From an uncultured Pseudomonadales bacterium (GTDB lineage: Bacteria > Pseudomonadota > Gammaproteobacteria > Pseudomonadales > Porticoccaceae): 64,000 nucleotides of DNA. The position numbers and the translations under genes were made by a program. The notes beneath the pieces were generated by a model. The model did not search any database, was not told where the DNA came from, and was given only the letters and a program-made list of their open reading frames with translations. The stretch spans positions 124,001 to 188,000 of the forward strand of contig CALSSA010000001.1 in assembly GCA_943788875.1 (NCBI GenBank). Direction: 5' to 3'. Below are positions 36,660 through 46,172 of the stretch, one piece after another; positions within the stretch are counted from its first letter, which is position 1, and each line of letters begins with the position of its first letter.

Positions 36660-38294
36660 TCAGGGCTTTTGCACAGCAGCGTCGGCTCTGGGAACCAGGT
36701 TAGCGGCAAAATTCATAATATGAAAAATAGCACTCTGCTCCTGAGTCCCTGTGACTAGATGAGCCCCGGGGCCTGTCGCGTAAATACTGACATCTTCGCC
36801 TGAATGGGTATCCCAACCCATAGGCACCAATGACTCTTGATGAAAACCACTGGCTTGGGTATCCACGTCGGTCAGATCGGCTCGTCCATTAAAGACTTTG
36901 GTGTAATACACTTTATCGGCGTTTGTCTCGCTACCAAAATCATGGAAGCCAGGGCCATTAATATAACTTAAGGTGCTGTAGGGCAAGCCGTCATGAGCCA
37001 GTGCTTCGCTATCTGAACCAACTTCAATCACCTTGCCGAGAATAGGATTGCCGCGCTTGGCGTACCCGGCGAAGGCGAACACATGGCCGTGATCCGCGGT
37101 CACAATAATCAATGTTTCGCTGGGGTCTGTATTGTCTACTGCGGCCTGAATAGCACGGGAAAATTCGATGGTATCAGTCAATGCATTGTAGGCGCTGTTG
37201 GCATGGTGGCCATGATCAATACGCCCTGATTCAACCATTAGAAAAAACCCCTGTTGGTTGTTGTCGAGAACATCAATCGCCTTGGTGGTCATCTGGGTTA
37301 AGGATGGCTCTCCGGCTGTATCATTGCCCCGATCTGCTTCGTAGAGCATATGGGATTCATTAAATAGCGCGAATACCTGCTTTACTGAGTCTGGTTGCAG
37401 TGCATCAAAGCCCTTTTGGTCATCCACATAATTACCCGCTGGATAGGTGGCCTGCCATTCTGTGATGAGATTGCGCCCATCGGTGCGGTCTCCTTCAATA
37501 GCGGAGCTGGTATCACGACTGTTGGCTGAGGCCTGTGCCGGCAGAAAATGGCGGCGCCCGCCACCCATCATGACTTCTATGCCATTGATATCCAACCCTG
37601 CAAAACGCTCGCGCAGATTGCTTTCAAAGTTAACCAGCTGAGAGGCAATATCTTCACAGCCTTGGGTCAGAGCCTGTGCTGGCATATCAGAAATATCTTC
37701 CCAGTCGCGGTCGGCTGACTTGGCATAGGTGGCTGCCGGGGTGGCATGGGTAACACTTGTGGTGGTCACAAAGCCGGTGGACAGGCCAGCTATTTCAGCC
37801 AACTCTAATGCGGTCACTAGGCCGTTACCTGCTACCGAGCTGCAATCACCACGATTGGTATTTTCGCTGACTCCGATCAGGCCTTTGTCGGTTTTGACGC
37901 CACTGATAATGGCGGTCATAGTACCTGCGGAATCTGCGGTCTGGGAGTCAACATTGTAGGTTTTGATAAGGCCTGAAAAGGGGAACTTGCCAAAACTCAG
38001 GCTGTTCTCTTCCCCTGGCATACCCTGCTGCTGGCCCTCCAAAATACGTGCAGCGGTGACCGTGGCGATACTCATGCCATCACCCACAAACAGGATAATA
38101 TTCTTCGCGCCACCTGGTTTGGTTTGGATATTCTGCCACGCATGGTTGCGCTGCAGCACTGTCGTCGCTGAGTCCTGATACCAACTATTATCTGCATGAG
38201 CCAGATCGGTAGTTGTAGCCGCGATCTCAACTGAGTCACAGGCGGTCAGCCCAACCAAGCTTAGAAGCAACAAAGTGCGTGGTGAATTATTCAT
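36660..38294 (-). CDS. phoA: PhoA-family alkaline phosphatase, lipoprotein
   Basis: 544 residues. Signal peptide with lipobox LTAC (Cys near residue 19) anchors it in the envelope. Core motifs: first metal Asp in NIILFVGDGMSIATVTAARI; the nucleophile Ser in TADSAGTMTAIISGVKTDKG (about 122); metal ligands in MVESGRIDHGHHANSA; and the ITADHGHVFAF motif near the end. It should release phosphate from phosphomonoesters in the periplasm or at the surface, useful in phosphate-poor seawater. E. coli PhoA is soluble, so lipidation is a difference. A pho box was not identified with confidence. Confidence 0.92.
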   Translation of the reverse strand: MNNSPRTLLLLSLVGLTACDSVEIAATTTDLAHADNSWYQDSATTVLQRNHAWQNIQTKPGGAKNIILFVGDGMSIATVTAARILEGQQQGMPGEENSLSFGKFPFSGLIKTYNVDSQTADSAGTMTAIISGVKTDKGLIGVSENTNRGDCSSVAGNGLVTALELAEIAGLSTGFVTTTSVTHATPAATYAKSADRDWEDISDMPAQALTQGCEDIASQLVNFESNLRERFAGLDINGIEVMMGGGRRHFLPAQASANSRDTSSAIEGDRTDGRNLITEWQATYPAGNYVDDQKGFDALQPDSVKQVFALFNESHMLYEADRGNDTAGEPSLTQMTTKAIDVLDNNQQGFFLMVESGRIDHGHHANSAYNALTDTIEFSRAIQAAVDNTDPSETLIIVTADHGHVFAFAGYAKRGNPILGKVIEVGSDSEALAHDGLPYSTLSYINGPGFHDFGSETNADKVYYTKVFNGRADLTDVDTQASGFHQESLVPMGWDTHSGEDVSIYATGPGAHLVTGTQEQSAIFHIMNFAANLVPRADAAVQKP

Positions 38295-38418
38295 AGAATG
38301 TCCGTCATCATAATAAGGGCAGCTGCGATGTTAAAAAAAAGCCTGTAGCGCTACCAGCCAAGTCGCTAGTGTGCACCAGTTTTATGATGGTTTGGACAAA
38401 AATTTGTTCTGTGCGGGC

Positions 38419-38667
38419 TTATAAATCAAATAATTGATACAAATCCAGATTGTGAGCTTTGGCGATTTTAAACACCTGCCACAGGCTCACAATAGCTGTC
38501 GAATCCTGTTCCATCCGCTGATACTGACGAACTGACAGTTCGTAGTCAGCCATATCTTCCTGAACCATGTCGCGGCTCTTGCGCAGGGTAATAATTTTTT
38601 CACACAGCTTTTCTTGAAGCTGCAAAAATTCATCGTGATAGATTGAATCTGAGTTTGGACGTTGCAT
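38419..38667 (-). CDS. Small HTH (XRE-like) regulator, tandem paralogue A
   Basis: 82 residues, with the likely helix-turn-helix around MVQEDMADYELSVRQYQRME and a C-terminal DLYQLFDL. It is about 78% identical to the neighbouring product at 38815-39063 over the whole length. The MQRPN start is preceded by GGAG in the upstream DNA. Targets unknown; it lies downstream of its paralogue and upstream of phoA on the same strand. Confidence 0.8.
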   Translation of the reverse strand: MQRPNSDSIYHDEFLQLQEKLCEKIITLRKSRDMVQEDMADYELSVRQYQRMEQDSTAIVSLWQVFKIAKAHNLDLYQLFDL

Positions 38668-38814
38668 AGCTTTGCTCTAATCTCCGTTTATCGCTGTGCA
38701 GCGAGATTGGCATAGGCATATGGCGATCGACACGTCTAGCTTGACGCGTAAAAAGAAAATCATGAACCATCAAACATTGCCGCAGTAATGGGCGCCTAAC
38801 AGTCGCCTCGATAA

Positions 38815-39063
38815 CTACAGGTCAAGTAATTCATGGATATCAAGATCATGGGCCTTGGCTAACTTGAACACCTGCCATAGAGAAACAATGGCGGTGGGAT
38901 CCTGCTCCATGCGCTGGTATTGGCGAACAGACAGTTCGTATTCGGCCATATCTTCCTGAACTAGATCGCGGCTTTTGCGCAGTGACACAATTTTGTCGCG
39001 CAACTTCTTTTGCAGTTGGATAAATTCATCATAATGAATTGAGTCTGGATTTGGGCGCTGCAT
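38815..39063 (-). CDS. Small HTH (XRE-like) regulator, tandem paralogue B
   Basis: 82 residues from ATG 39063 (MQRPNPDSIHYDEF). A longer frame to 39159 would add 32 residues not shared with the paralogue and is rejected. HTH core LVQEDMAEYELSVRQYQRME. Roughly 18 substitutions separate the two copies, most conservative, so the duplication is old and both copies are under selection. It is divergent from the lipoprotein gene at 39171. Confidence 0.8.
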   Translation of the reverse strand: MQRPNPDSIHYDEFIQLQKKLRDKIVSLRKSRDLVQEDMAEYELSVRQYQRMEQDPTAIVSLWQVFKLAKAHDLDIHELLDL

Positions 39064-39170
39064 AACGTTTTGTCTACTTTCTCTCTTGACCTTTGTAGCC
39101 AAGGTTGGCATATTCCTCTCGCAACCTACACGCCTAGCCTGGCGATACAAGTTTACCAAGGAGCATAAAG

Positions 39171-39578
39171 GTGAAGAAGCATATTATCTACAGTCTGATT
39201 TTACTCGCTGCACTATTCACCGCGGCAATATCAGGCTGTTCAAAAAATCTCGCCACTGGGGACTACTCTGTGGACCATTACAGCCTGGTACGCAGTGCAG
39301 TTTACACCCAGCGAGAATTAATCAATATCGGACTCAACTCTGAGTTCCAGACCGGCAGCCAGCGGCAAACGCTGTTGCTGCACAGTTATTGCGACCTTAT
39401 TGATCGCCGCACTATTTATGCGGCAAATCAACCTCAGGGTTGTAGTCAGTTACAGGCTAAAAACCGTTCCTGTATCAGTCAATTCCATCGCTGCCTGAAA
39501 AACTGCCAACTGCGCAGTCAGGACTGTCGCCGCTGTGAACAACCTGCCATTGCCTGTAGCAGCGAAGAGCTTATGTAA
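39171..39578 (+). CDS. Cysteine-rich lipoprotein of unknown function
   Basis: 135 residues from a GTG start with AAGGAG seven bases upstream. Lipoprotein signal ends ISGC (Cys at residue 23). The mature protein is rich in cysteine (about ten), with the pattern CISQFHRCLKNCQLRSQDC then RRCEQPAIAC in the last 45 residues, suggesting several disulphides in the periplasm. No family recognised. Followed by a terminator. Confidence 0.7.
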   Translation: MKKHIIYSLILLAALFTAAISGCSKNLATGDYSVDHYSLVRSAVYTQRELINIGLNSEFQTGSQRQTLLLHSYCDLIDRRTIYAANQPQGCSQLQAKNRSCISQFHRCLKNCQLRSQDCRRCEQPAIACSSEELM

Positions 39579-39608
39579 GTTCGAGTTTTGTTTAACCTGT
39601 AGTCTTTG

Positions 39609-39666
39609 GACCCCGAGCGCTCAGCCTCCGCCTTGGCTAACCGCGGCAGTCTTGGGGTCATTTTTT
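39609..39666 (+). terminator. Terminator after the cysteine-rich lipoprotein gene
   Basis: Stem GACCCCGAG/CTTGGGGTC with a long structured loop, then ATTTTTTC. It lies 30 bases after the stop and abuts the end of the convergent soxG gene. Confidence 0.7.
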
Positions 39667-39667
39667 C

Positions 39668-40309
39668 TCAGGCTTCGATACGGCAGCCAAACTCTTGGCC
39701 CGCATCCAGCAGCCACTTAGCGATGTAATCAGCAAAGCTGCGTCGCAGTATCAGGTCGTAGGATCCATCAGCTTTGTTGGTGACCACAGCCGTGGCTTTG
39801 GCAAAGGTGGTCTGGGCACAGCGACCTGCATTGATATCTGCATCTGGCCAGGCGGCAAAATCATAGACTGAGGATTTTTTCAGCAGTATCGCCAACGCAC
39901 AGGGGTCGCCCCTTAGATTAATCAATGTCTGACCGCCGCTGATATCCACAATTGAAATATGCCCGGATAGTGCTTTTCTCAGTTGCGCTTCAAGATTACT
40001 GGCGTCTATGCAACTAAATAGTAGCCACTCATCTGGCCCCAGCCAATAAATGCTGCTGTCTTTATTACTGTGATAGGTACCGGGCTCTGTGGGAACGGTG
40101 ACACCCAGCACTTCGGCCACAGCTGAGCAGAAGCCTTTGTCGGATCCATTGCCGCGCAGATTTAAAAAGCTGCTGAGCGGTGCCTCTTTAACTACCAGCG
40201 CAAACTCTACCTGACCATTAAATATCTCCGGGCTCTGGGCACTGCTGGCATGACTGGAGAGCTTATGAAAATAATGCAGTGGTGTTTCCCTGGTAATATT
40301 ATTCGGCAT
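39668..40309 (-). CDS. soxG: Sarcosine oxidase gamma subunit
   Basis: 213 residues from ATG 40309 (MPNNITRETPLHYF; GGGGAG site upstream), overlapping the soxA end by 11 bases. The SoxG fold is related to the C-terminal part of GcvT; the segment VDISGGQTLINLRGDPCAIL-like region (about 130) is typical. The subunit stabilises the alpha-beta complex of heterotetrameric sarcosine oxidase. Last gene of soxBDAG. A longer start at 40351 lies within soxA and is rejected. Confidence 0.9.
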   Translation of the reverse strand: MPNNITRETPLHYFHKLSSHASSAQSPEIFNGQVEFALVVKEAPLSSFLNLRGNGSDKGFCSAVAEVLGVTVPTEPGTYHSNKDSSIYWLGPDEWLLFSCIDASNLEAQLRKALSGHISIVDISGGQTLINLRGDPCALAILLKKSSVYDFAAWPDADINAGRCAQTTFAKATAVVTNKADGSYDLILRRSFADYIAKWLLDAGQEFGCRIEA

Positions 40310-43300
40310 TTTGGCGCTCCCCTTTGGGATCATAAAAAACGGAACTGACAATCTCTGCGGCTATGCTGCGACCATCAGCCAGTGGGCAGTAAACTGTTTT
40401 ACCGAGCAAACCATGACCACCTTTAACCACGGCAAGCGCAATGGAATGCCCCAGATTGGAGCTAAAGTAACTGGATGTCACATGGCCCTGCATGGACATG
40501 GGGATTTTTTGCTCAGGGTCAAACACTATCTGCGCACCCTCGGGCAGTACCTGAGTACCGTCAACAGTTTTAAGACCCACAAGCTGCTTGCGATTTTCAC
40601 GCACTGAATCACTGCGCTGCAATGAGCGTTTGCCGATAAAGCTAAAGGTTTTGTTTTTGCCCACCACCCAGTCCATATTCATATCTGCTGGAGTCATCGA
40701 GCCATCGGTATCCTGGCCGACAATAATAAAGCCCTTCTCTGCCCGCAGTACATGCATGGTCTCGGTGCCATAGGGGGTTATATCAAACTCTTCGCCAGCG
40801 GCAATCAGTGCTTCCCAGATATGGCGACCATAATGGGCGGGCACATTGATTTCATAGGTCAGCTCGCCAGTAAAGCTGATGCGGAATATCCGCGCCGCTA
40901 CACCGGCAACGGTGCCATCCCGCCAGTCCATAAACTGAAAGGCATCATTGGCCAAATCAATATCAGCGCAGACTTTTGCCAGCACTTTGCGAGCATTGGG
41001 GCCGGTAATTGTGGCCGTGGTCCAATGGTCGGTGACTGAGGTGAAATAGACTTTTAAGTCTGGCCATTCGGTCTGCTGCCAGAGTTCGAGCCAGGCCAAC
41101 ACGCCGGCAGCTCCGCCGGTGGTGGTAAACATCAGATAATGGTTGTCACCGATGCAGGCGCAGACGCCATCATCGAAGATCATGCCATCTTCTTTTAACA
41201 TCACTCCGTAGCGGCATTTGCCCGGCGCTAATTTAAGATAGGAGTTGGTGTACATGCGGGTAATAAATTCCGCTGCATCCGGACCCTGAATATCAATTTT
41301 GCCCAAGGTGCTGGCATCCAGTATACCGACGCTGTTGCGCACTGCCAGGCATTCGCGACTAACCGCATCCTGCATGGACTCAACGCCCCGAGGGAAGTAC
41401 CAGGGTCGCTTCCACTGCCCCACATCCTCAAACGCTGCGCCCTGCTCCTGGTGCCAGCGCTGCACAGCGGTGTAGCGTTCAGGGTCAAACAATGCCCCCA
41501 CATCGGCCCCGGCAATAGCACCAAAGGTGGTCGGGCTATAGGAGGGGCGGAAGATGGTGGTACCAGTTTGTTCAATACTCTGGCCCAGGGCACTGGCTAA
41601 AATCGCCATACCGTTAATATTGCCCAGCTTGCCCTGATCTGTACCAAAGCCCATGGCGGTATAGCGTTTAATATGCTCCACCGACTTAAAGCCTTCCCGC
41701 ACGGCCAGTTCGATACCACTGGCACTGACATCCAGTTGCATATCGACAAACTGACTGGGGGCTCTGCTAGTAGCCTTGGTATGTGGCACCAAAAATAATG
41801 CCTGGGCAGGCTGTTCTGGGTATTCCTCAACCTGAGGCTCGGGAAAACGTATGCGGCCATCACCACAGCCGGCTAATTTAGCCGCCTCTGCCCCTGCACT
41901 GGCGCCTTCGGCCAGACAGGCCGCTAGACTGTAGGTGCCAGCCACAGGCTCCCTGCGGAGCGTTCTTTCTGCACCGACTGACCCGGCTTAAAGCCAATAA
42001 TAGTCTCGTCCCAGACTCGGCTTGGCGCCAGTGTGGGAGCTCAGATGAATGGCCGGGCTCCAGCCGCCGGAGCAGGCTATCAGATCACAGGCTCAGATTT
42101 CTCGACAGCACCGGTAATCTCTGTGCCACTCTCCATTGAGAGGTGCCACCAATGCGCGTCTGACCTCGCTTGCCGCCCTGGGCTTCAATCACTCCGGAGC
42201 CTGCTATTACTCGAATACCCATTTCCTGTGCCACTGCCCACAATCTCGCCACTGGGTGCAGATCTGCTATCGACCACTGCGACTACGGCGCGACCAGCTC
42301 TGTGCCAATCGATAGCAGTCTGGTAGGCGTTATCATTGGTGGTAAACAGTATCATTCTGTTGCCCGGGGCCACGCCGTAGCGATTGATATAGGTGGACAC
42401 GGAGGATGCCTGCATCACCCCGGGAATATCATTTTGCGCAAATACCAGCGGCCGCTCAAAGGCGCCGGTGGCCAGTATTACCCGCTTGGCACGCACACGG
42501 TGCAGACGCTGGCGGGAGCCTGAGTCCGCACTGATGCCCAGATGGTCGGTGCGGCGCTGCAAAATACCGAGGAAGTTATGATCGTAATAGCCAAATGCTG
42601 TGCTGCGGGGCAATGTTTGCACATTGCTAAAACTCTCTAGCTCGGCGACCAGTTCATCGACCCAGCTGGTGGCTGCCTGGCCATCAATACTGTTGATTGA
42701 GGCGAGCAAACTGCCGCCAAATTCACTTTGTTCGTCGGCAATAATCACTCTGGCTCCAGCCCGGGCCGCTTCACGGGCCGCGACCAGTCCGGCAGGACCT
42801 GCGCCCACGACCAGCACATCGCAGTGCTGATTCAGTTTGTCGTAGCTGTCCGGGTCATCCTGAACCGGTGCGCTGCCAAGACCTGCTGCCTTGCGAATAA
42901 AATGCTCGTAAGTCATCCATAGTTTGGCGGGATACATAAAGGTTTTGTAGTAAAACCCCGGTGGCATCATGCGCCCAAACCAGCCGGTGATGCTCATCAA
43001 ATCAAAGTTTACATTGGGCCAGCCATTGACCGATGCAGATTCAAGCCCTTCGTAGAGTTCAACCTGAGTGGCTCTTAAATTGGGCACAGTGGCTGCGCCG
43101 GAACCGATCTGCATAATGGCATTGGGCTCTTCGGCACCATGGCCGACTATGCCCCTTGGGCGGGAGTACTTGAAGCTGCGACCCACCACATTAACGCCAT
43201 TGGCTAATAGCGCCGAGGCCAGGGTGTCGCCTGCCACCCCCTGCATCTGTTTGCCGTTGTAGGTAAAGTTGATTCGACTAGTGCTGTCTGTGCGCGCACC

Positions 43301-43327
43301 GGTGTTGAGACGATTGATCTGACTCAT
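40299..43327 (-). pseudogene. soxA: Sarcosine oxidase alpha subunit, disrupted by clustered indels
   Basis: The full span (~1,009 codons) equals a normal SoxA. The N-terminal 350 residues are intact: ferredoxin-like part, then NAD-binding CDVLVVGAGPAGLVAAREAA and ILATGAFERPLVFAQNDIPG. The last ~540 residues, from VAGTYSLAACLAEG through the GcvT-like THF-binding domain, are also intact. Between about 42,240 and 41,945 the conserved sequence can be followed only by changing frame five times, near 42238, 42137, 42083, 42016 and 41950. For example CDLIACSGGWSPAIHLSSHT appears in one frame and VWDETIIGFKPGQSVQKE in the next. The site at 42083 looks like collapse of a 7-bp direct repeat. As written only truncated proteins are made. 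Real decay or a local stretch of bad sequence both fit; the tight clustering favours the latter. Confidence 0.9.
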
Positions 43328-43620
43328 TGTGCTGCTCCCTGGGCGCTGACCTGAGGCTGCTCACCTACTTTGTAGGTCTCTAATATCTCGTAGCTCAAAG
43401 TATTGCGGGTGGCGTAAAAGTAGCGCCGACAGCCCACAGCGTGGTACCACATTTCATGGTGAATACCTTTGGGGTTTTTGCGGAAAAACAGGTAGTCGCC
43501 CCATTCTTGATCACTCAGGGCCTCTGGCTCCAGAGGCCGCACAATATGGGCTTCGCCACTGTAGCTGTACTCTTCTTCTTCGCGATCTTCCCGGCAATGG
43601 GGACAGTGAATTAATAGCAT
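43324..43620 (-). CDS. soxD: Sarcosine oxidase delta subunit
   Basis: 98 residues. Zinc site CPHC near the N-terminus (LLIHCPHCREDREEEEY) with later His and Cys ligands (HHEMWYHAVGCRRYF). SoxD is the small zinc-binding subunit of heterotetrameric sarcosine oxidase. It overlaps the soxA start by four bases (ATGA) and follows soxB by 14 bases. Confidence 0.96.
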   Translation of the reverse strand: MLLIHCPHCREDREEEEYSYSGEAHIVRPLEPEALSDQEWGDYLFFRKNPKGIHHEMWYHAVGCRRYFYATRNTLSYEILETYKVGEQPQVSAQGAAQ

Positions 43621-43634
43621 AGGAAATAGTTCTC

Positions 43635-44885
43635 TCAGTGAGCAACACCGGCAGCGCCATGTTCATCAATCAGCGCTCCAGTATTAAATCGGTCAACATT
43701 AAAGGCCGCCGCCAAGGGGTGGGGATGGTCATTGGCCACGGTGTCGGCAAACACATAGCCAGAGCCTGGGGTGGCTTTAAAACCGCCGGTGCCCCAGCCG
43801 CAGTTAAAGTACAGCCCGTCGACCGAGGTCTTGCTGATAATAGGGCAGGCATCCGGGCAGGTATCCACCACGCCGCCCCACTGGCGATTCATGCGCACCC
43901 GGCTAAAGGCTGGAAACAGTTCGCAGATCGCCTGCAATGTATGTTCAATAACATGGAATGAACCGCGCTGGCCGTAGCCGTTGTAGCCGTCGACACCGGC
44001 GCCAATCACCAGATCTCCCTTGTCAGACTGACTGATGTAGCCGTGCACGGCATTGGACATAACCACTGTATCTAGGCAGGGTTTGACCGGCTCAGAGACC
44101 AGCGCCTGCAATGGCCGCGACTCCACGGGCAGTCGCAGGCCAGCCATTGCAGCTACCACCCCAGAGTTGCCGGCGGTAACACAGGCCACTTTGCGCGTTC
44201 CAATAAAGCCCTGGGTGGTTTCAACACCCACCACAGAACCGTTTTTGCGGCGGATGCCGATGACTTCGGTCTCTTGAATCAGATCCACTCCCAGGGCATC
44301 TGCGCCCCGGGCATAACCCCAGGCCACGGCGTCGTGGCGGGCGGTGCCACCCCGTGGCTGCCAAGAGGCACCGAGAATCGGATAGCGACAGTCTTTGGAA
44401 ATATTTATTAATGGGGCAATTTCTTTAACGCGCTCCGGGGTCACCACTTCCCCGTCGATGCCATTGAGGCGATTGGCATTGACCCGGCGCTCAATATCCC
44501 GCATATCCTGCAGATTGTGGCCAAGGTTAAGCACACCCCGCTGACTGAACATCACATTATAGTTAAGCTCCTGACTCAGCCCTTCCCAGAGCTTAAGGGA
44601 CAGTTCGTAGAGCTGGGCTGCCTCGTCCCACAGATAGTTGGAGCGAATAATGGTGGTATTGCGCGCTGTATTACCGCCGCCCAGATAGCCTTTTTCGATC
44701 ACTGCGACTTTGGTAATGCCGTGGACTTTGGCTAGGTAATAAGCCGTGGCCAGACCATGACCTCCACCGCCTACCACGATCACATCGTAGTAGTCTTTGG
44801 GCTTGGGACTGCGCCATAGTTTCTGCCAGTTTTCATGGTAGCTCAGGGCATTTTTAAACAGGCTAAAGCCAGAGTATTTTTTCAT
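43635..44885 (-). CDS. soxB: Sarcosine oxidase beta subunit
   Basis: 416 residues from ATG 44885 ([20 protein letters not shown]). FAD-binding motif [20 protein letters not shown] (about 34), then [20 protein letters not shown] where FMN/FAD contacts lie. The C-terminal half has [18 protein letters not shown]. This subunit oxidises sarcosine to glycine plus methylene-THF/formaldehyde. First gene of soxBDAG. The 223-base region to the divergent glxA gene holds a candidate operator (44975-44984). A longer frame to 44969 would run into that region and is rejected. Confidence 0.95.
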   Translation of the reverse strand: MKKYSGFSLFKNALSYHENWQKLWRSPKPKDYYDVIVVGGGGHGLATAYYLAKVHGITKVAVIEKGYLGGGNTARNTTIIRSNYLWDEAAQLYELSLKLWEGLSQELNYNVMFSQRGVLNLGHNLQDMRDIERRVNANRLNGIDGEVVTPERVKEIAPLINISKDCRYPILGASWQPRGGTARHDAVAWGYARGADALGVDLIQETEVIGIRRKNGSVVGVETTQGFIGTRKVACVTAGNSGVVAAMAGLRLPVESRPLQALVSEPVKPCLDTVVMSNAVHGYISQSDKGDLVIGAGVDGYNGYGQRGSFHVIEHTLQAICELFPAFSRVRMNRQWGGVVDTCPDACPIISKTSVDGLYFNCGWGTGGFKATPGSGYVFADTVANDHPHPLAAAFNVDRFNTGALIDEHGAAGVAH

Positions 44886-44974
44886 TGTCTCAACTCTACG
44901 GAATGACTGGTGATGACCGGCATTGGAGCAATTTATAAGGGAGGTCGATAGAACAAAACTGACAATCACAGTGC

Positions 44975-44984
44975 TAAAAACGAC
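44975..44984 (+). promoter_or_regulatory. Candidate shared operator TAAAAACGAC before soxB
   Basis: The same 10-mer occurs, as an inverted pair, between the dimethylglycine dehydrogenase-like gene and fhs (57738-57786). It lies 90 bases upstream of the soxB start. A regulator such as the GbdR-like protein is a natural candidate, but this is inference. Confidence 0.45.
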
Positions 44985-45108
44985 AAAAACCAGTGAAATC
45001 GGTTAAAAATTGGGCAAAATGGCACTTTGATTCAACAGCGGCGGGCAATCTGTTGTATATAAGCGTCGGCAAACCTAAAATGTTCCTTTTACCAGGGATA
45101 TTCAGGTT

Positions 45109-46096
45109 ATGCCCAAATCCGCCCCCAGCAGCCCCCAGGCCTCCCCCAGTTTATCCGTGGGTTTTGTGCTGATGCCAAGCTTTACCCTGCTGCCTTTTTC
45201 CGCGTTTATTGATGCACTTGCGCCTGGCCGCAGATGAGGGCGATCACAGTGAACAGATTCATTGCCGCTGGACGATTATGGGCCCCAATCTAAACCCTAT
45301 TAACTCAAGCTCTGGGGTGACGGTGCAACCTTGGGAAACCTATCGCGACCCAGCTGAATTTGACTACATTGTGGTGGTCGGCGGACTGCTGCCCGAGACC
45401 TTAAATGGCAGCCAGCATCTGATTCATTATCTGCAGCGAGCTGATCAGGCTCACAGCCCGATTATTGGTCTGTGCACTGGTTCTTTTGCCATGATTCGGG
45501 CTGGGCTAATGCGCGACCGTCGCTGCTGCGTCAGCTGGTTTCATCACAAGGATCTTACCGATCGCTACACCGATGTCACCCCGGTGGCAGATCAGCTATT
45601 TGTTGATGACGGAGATCGCATTACCTGCGCCGGAGGCGCTGTGGCCGCGGATCTGGCGGCCTATATTATTGAGCGCCATCTTGGCCAGAGTTGGGCGCGC
45701 AAGAGCCTGCGCATTCTGGTGATGGACAACCCAAGGCCCGCCAGCGCGCCTCAGCCCCAGCCCACTTCTGATTATCATGTGGAAAATAAATGGGTAAAAC
45801 GCGCCTTGCTATTAATGGAGCAAAACCTCAGTCGGCCACTGTCGACCAATGATATTGCCGAGCGCTTAAATATTTCCAAGCGTCAGCTCGAACGCCTTTT
45901 TATGGGCGACACTGGTGAGAGTCTGCAAAAGTTTTATCGGGTGATTCGCCTGAATTATGGACTCTGGCTGCTGCAAAATACCCAGCGTTCGATTACGGAT
46001 ATTGCACAGGAGTGCGGCTTTGCCGATACAGCACATTTTTCTCGCGCGTTCCGCAATAGTTTTGATAAAAGTCCTACTGAGTATCGACAGCCCTGA
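45109..46096 (+). pseudogene. GlxA/GbdR-type AraC regulator with N-terminal frameshift
   Basis: ATG 45109 starts MPKSAPSSPQASPSLSVGFV and continues LMPSFTLLPFSAFIDAL, the expected start of a DJ-1/PfpI-like domain. That frame stops at 45235. The next conserved part (RLAADEGDHSEQIHCRWTIM) is in another frame, shifted at about 45218-45221. From there 290 residues are intact: DJ-1 domain with nucleophile-elbow GLCTGSFAMIRAG, then a C-terminal AraC HTH (about 205-290; LNISKRQLERLFMGDTGESL). One base too many would explain it. If real, only an internal start could give a shortened protein. It is divergent from soxB, suggesting control of sarcosine catabolism. Confidence 0.82.
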
Positions 46097-46167
46097 GCCC
46101 AGATAAACAGCCCTGAGCCGAGATAAACAGCCCTGAGCCTAAATAAACAGCCCTGAGCCTAAATAAA
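46088..46167. repeat. 20-bp tandem repeat (4 copies) at the end of two convergent regulators
   Basis: Four 20-bp units CAGCCCTGAGCCTAAATAAA (two identical, two with 2-3 changes), followed by a partial unit. The first contains the stop codon of the GlxA-type gene and the array ends at the stop of gbdR. The units carry TGA and TAA, so stop codons are repeated. Confidence 0.95.
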
Positions 46168-46172
46168 CAGCC

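Noticed and set aside
42033-42326. Plus-strand frames opposite the damaged part of soxA
   Set aside because: They are antisense shadows; conserved SoxA peptides are readable on the minus strand across the region.
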